64,000 nt of DNA, taken from the NCBI GenBank assembly GCA_900769555.1, contig CAAGHA010000105.1:40606-104605 (forward strand), given 5' to 3'. The stretch is from Bacteroidales bacterium (GTDB lineage Bacteria; Bacteroidota; Bacteroidia; Bacteroidales; Paludibacteraceae). The translations under genes and the position numbers were made by a program. The first letter of the stretch is position 1, and every line of letters begins with the position of its first letter. The notes beneath the pieces were generated by a model, which did not search any database, was not told the DNA's origin, and worked only from the letters and a program-made list of their open reading frames with translations. Shown one piece after another: positions 62,424-64,000 of this stretch.

Positions 62424-64000
62424 TCAATTTTCCCACAAAAAATATCCAACTTCAAATTCCTTATTATCAATATTGTACAATTCAAACCAATAACTATCTG
62501 TTGGTAATTTATTGCTTTGATATTTTCCATCCCAACCATCAAATTTATTTCTATAACTCCTCAACAATCGTCCGCTCCTATCGTAAATAGACAACTCAAA
62601 ATGTTCAAGATTCTCGACATAATGAATTAAATCAACTAAAGTAATTTTCGACTTTATCGAATCAGTTTTCAAAAATTGAGAACTACAATCTTTTACATTA
62701 ATTTTAATTGAAATATTAAGAGAATCACATAAAGAGATAAGAGTAATTAAAAATAGAGTATCTCTTTCTACAACCCAACTGTTTTCATCCAAAGCAACTT
62801 CGTTTAATATAATTTGTTTAGCATTGGTATGTAAAATATCCTCTTTGTAAACTCTTTCTCCCATACAATACACAGAATCTCTCTTATACCACCACAAAGG
62901 AGGTTCTACTTTAACAAAAAGCTTTTCATCGACAATACACCCTTGTAACGAAGTTCCGTACAAATAATATTCTCTGTCCGAATCGGGAGAAACTTTCAAA
63001 TTTTCTACATTCCACTGAAGTGTTGAATCGTTAACAAATGTGCCTAAATTGAGAGAATCTCCGTAACAAATTTGGAGAGAATCTACAAGAAAATCCTTTC
63101 GTTTATGAATTTTATAGACAAATTTAATACCACAAAAAGAACCTGAAATTATCCCATCAGAAGGAATTTCAAAAAGTTGAACTGTTGCCAGTTTTATTGC
63201 CTTATCCTGCCAAAATACTTTTCTATCTTCTACTAGATAATCAAATGGATAAACAATAGAATAATCCAAAGGTTGGTCAAATTGCAAACAACTAAATTCT
63301 TGACAATCCACCCACTTCTCGTCAAGTCTGAATTTCAAATAAATTTCATCTTCTGGACAAGAAAAATCAACCATCAATGTATCCGCATTCTCTTCTTCTA
63401 TATTAGTACATTGGAAAGTCATACACTCATCTCTTTTCAATAAGATGGATGCCGATGACGAATAGGCTCCGTAATAGAGTTTTTTAAAGTTTTGCAAACA
63501 AGATTTAAAATTCAGATACCATTCTCGACGATAATTCATACAACCGGTAAAATGCACTGACAAATCAGCTTCCATTGTATTTGAAAAGAGGTCAATATCT
63601 AATGGAAAAACAGCCTTTTGACTAAGTAATTCTGATGATACTTCACTTCGAACAAATGGAACATCAATCCATCTGTTTTCTATTTTCAGAGATGCATTAA
63701 CAACTGTATCTATCGAAGATAACTTTATCAAAATTTGTTCGTTTTCTCGCTTACAAATAAACTCTATTTCCGGTTCTTTCTGATGACAATGCTCTACAAC
63801 AATTGTATCAGACAATAATAGATTATCGCCGGGTTCTCCGGCAAAAACAGATAATAAAAAAGTATCCCTATCTTGCTTAAAAAGAGTTCTACAAAACGAT
63901 AAGGTATAACGAAAAGGATAGGAATATGTTTCATAGTTATAATCCTCATAACAATCCTCCATTGTATAGAGAAAATCCCTATCCTGAATATGTCGTAAAA
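62424..64000 (-). CDS. T9SS type B sorting-domain protein, 5' end outside the window
   Basis: The frame is open to the right edge of the window, so the internal ATG at 63962 is probably not the true start. The C-terminus (about 80 residues) is a type B, gliding-motility-like sorting domain: HFELSIYDRSGRLLRSYRNK, then FDGWDGKYQSNKLPTDSYWF, which sends proteins through the type IX secretion system to the cell surface. The rest has beta-sandwich-like repeats with paired Cys residues. It is a secreted or surface protein of unknown function. Confidence 0.8.
   Translation of the reverse strand, partial: LRHIQDRDFLYTMEDCYEDYNYETYSYPFRYTLSFCRTLFKQDRDTFLLSVFAGEPGDNLLLSDTIVVEHCHQKEPEIEFICKRENEQILIKLSSIDTVVNASLKIENRWIDVPFVRSEVSSELLSQKAVFPLDIDLFSNTMEADLSVHFTGCMNYRREWYLNFKSCLQNFKKLYYGAYSSSASILLKRDECMTFQCTNIEEENADTLMVDFSCPEDEIYLKFRLDEKWVDCQEFSCLQFDQPLDYSIVYPFDYLVEDRKVFWQDKAIKLATVQLFEIPSDGIISGSFCGIKFVYKIHKRKDFLVDSLQICYGDSLNLGTFVNDSTLQWNVENLKVSPDSDREYYLYGTSLQGCIVDEKLFVKVEPPLWWYKRDSVYCMGERVYKEDILHTNAKQIILNEVALDENSWVVERDTLFLITLISLCDSLNISIKINVKDCSSQFLKTDSIKSKITLVDLIHYVENLEHFELSIYDRSGRLLRSYRNKFDGWDGKYQSNKLPTDSYWFELYNIDNKEFEVGYFLWEN

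Overview
The window reads as a stretch of low-GC Bacteroidales (phylum Bacteroidota) chromosome. Support comes from Bacteroidota-specific families (DUF4270, DUF4301, DUF4476, a type IX secretion C-terminal domain), TAnnTTTG-type -7 promoter boxes, few Shine-Dalgarno sequences, and a SAM-II-like riboswitch in front of metK. No genus is assigned.

Layout: 0-23.8 kb is ordinary chromosome: DUF4270 lipoprotein, glycogen synthase-like protein, panC-panD, TolB-like propeller, DUF4301 protein, a radical SAM protein, an aminotransferase, ABC permease-tgt-LptG-like permease, a carboxyltransferase plus biotin carrier pair, two small lipoproteins, groES-groEL, an OmpH-like chaperone, dipeptidase, MATE transporter and HAD phosphatase. 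42.5-64 kb is again chromosome: tRNA-Ser(GCT), mltG, PAP2 phosphatase, trkA, M23 peptidase, metK, ahcY, a small accessory island at 50.5-52.4 kb (orphan nuclease-toxin-like domain and a Panacea/2-TM-like pair), thioredoxin, rfbA-rfbC-rfbD, a P-type Ca2+ ATPase, an S41 protease, asnA, a DUF4476 protein, tRNA-Arg(CCG) and a T9SS cargo protein that runs off the end.

Between them, 23867-42573 is an integrated element of about 18.7 kb. It is bounded by a perfect 29-bp repeat of the 3' end of tRNA-Ser(GCT), with a tyrosine integrase next to the intact tRNA. It carries a primase/SF3-type helicase that is cut off at the left att site, an iteron-like AAGTGTAAT cluster, a small HerA/FtsK-like ATPase, a run of about a dozen small mostly single-TM proteins around a 229-aa beta-rich protein that is a candidate capsid protein, a zincin-like protein, a peptidoglycan-binding protein overlapping an M15 peptidase, a large fibre/spike-like protein, a lysis-like TM/lipoprotein pair, four toxin-antitoxin modules and two tandem structured small RNAs on the minus strand. 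There is no terminase, portal, tape measure or tail sheath. I infer a temperate tailless, probably membrane-containing phage (or a remnant), not a tailed phage or conjugative element.

A family of about 180-200 bp MITE-like repeats with imperfect terminal inverted repeats is scattered in the chromosomal gaps. Functional calls were made by reading sequence and recalling families; no search was run.
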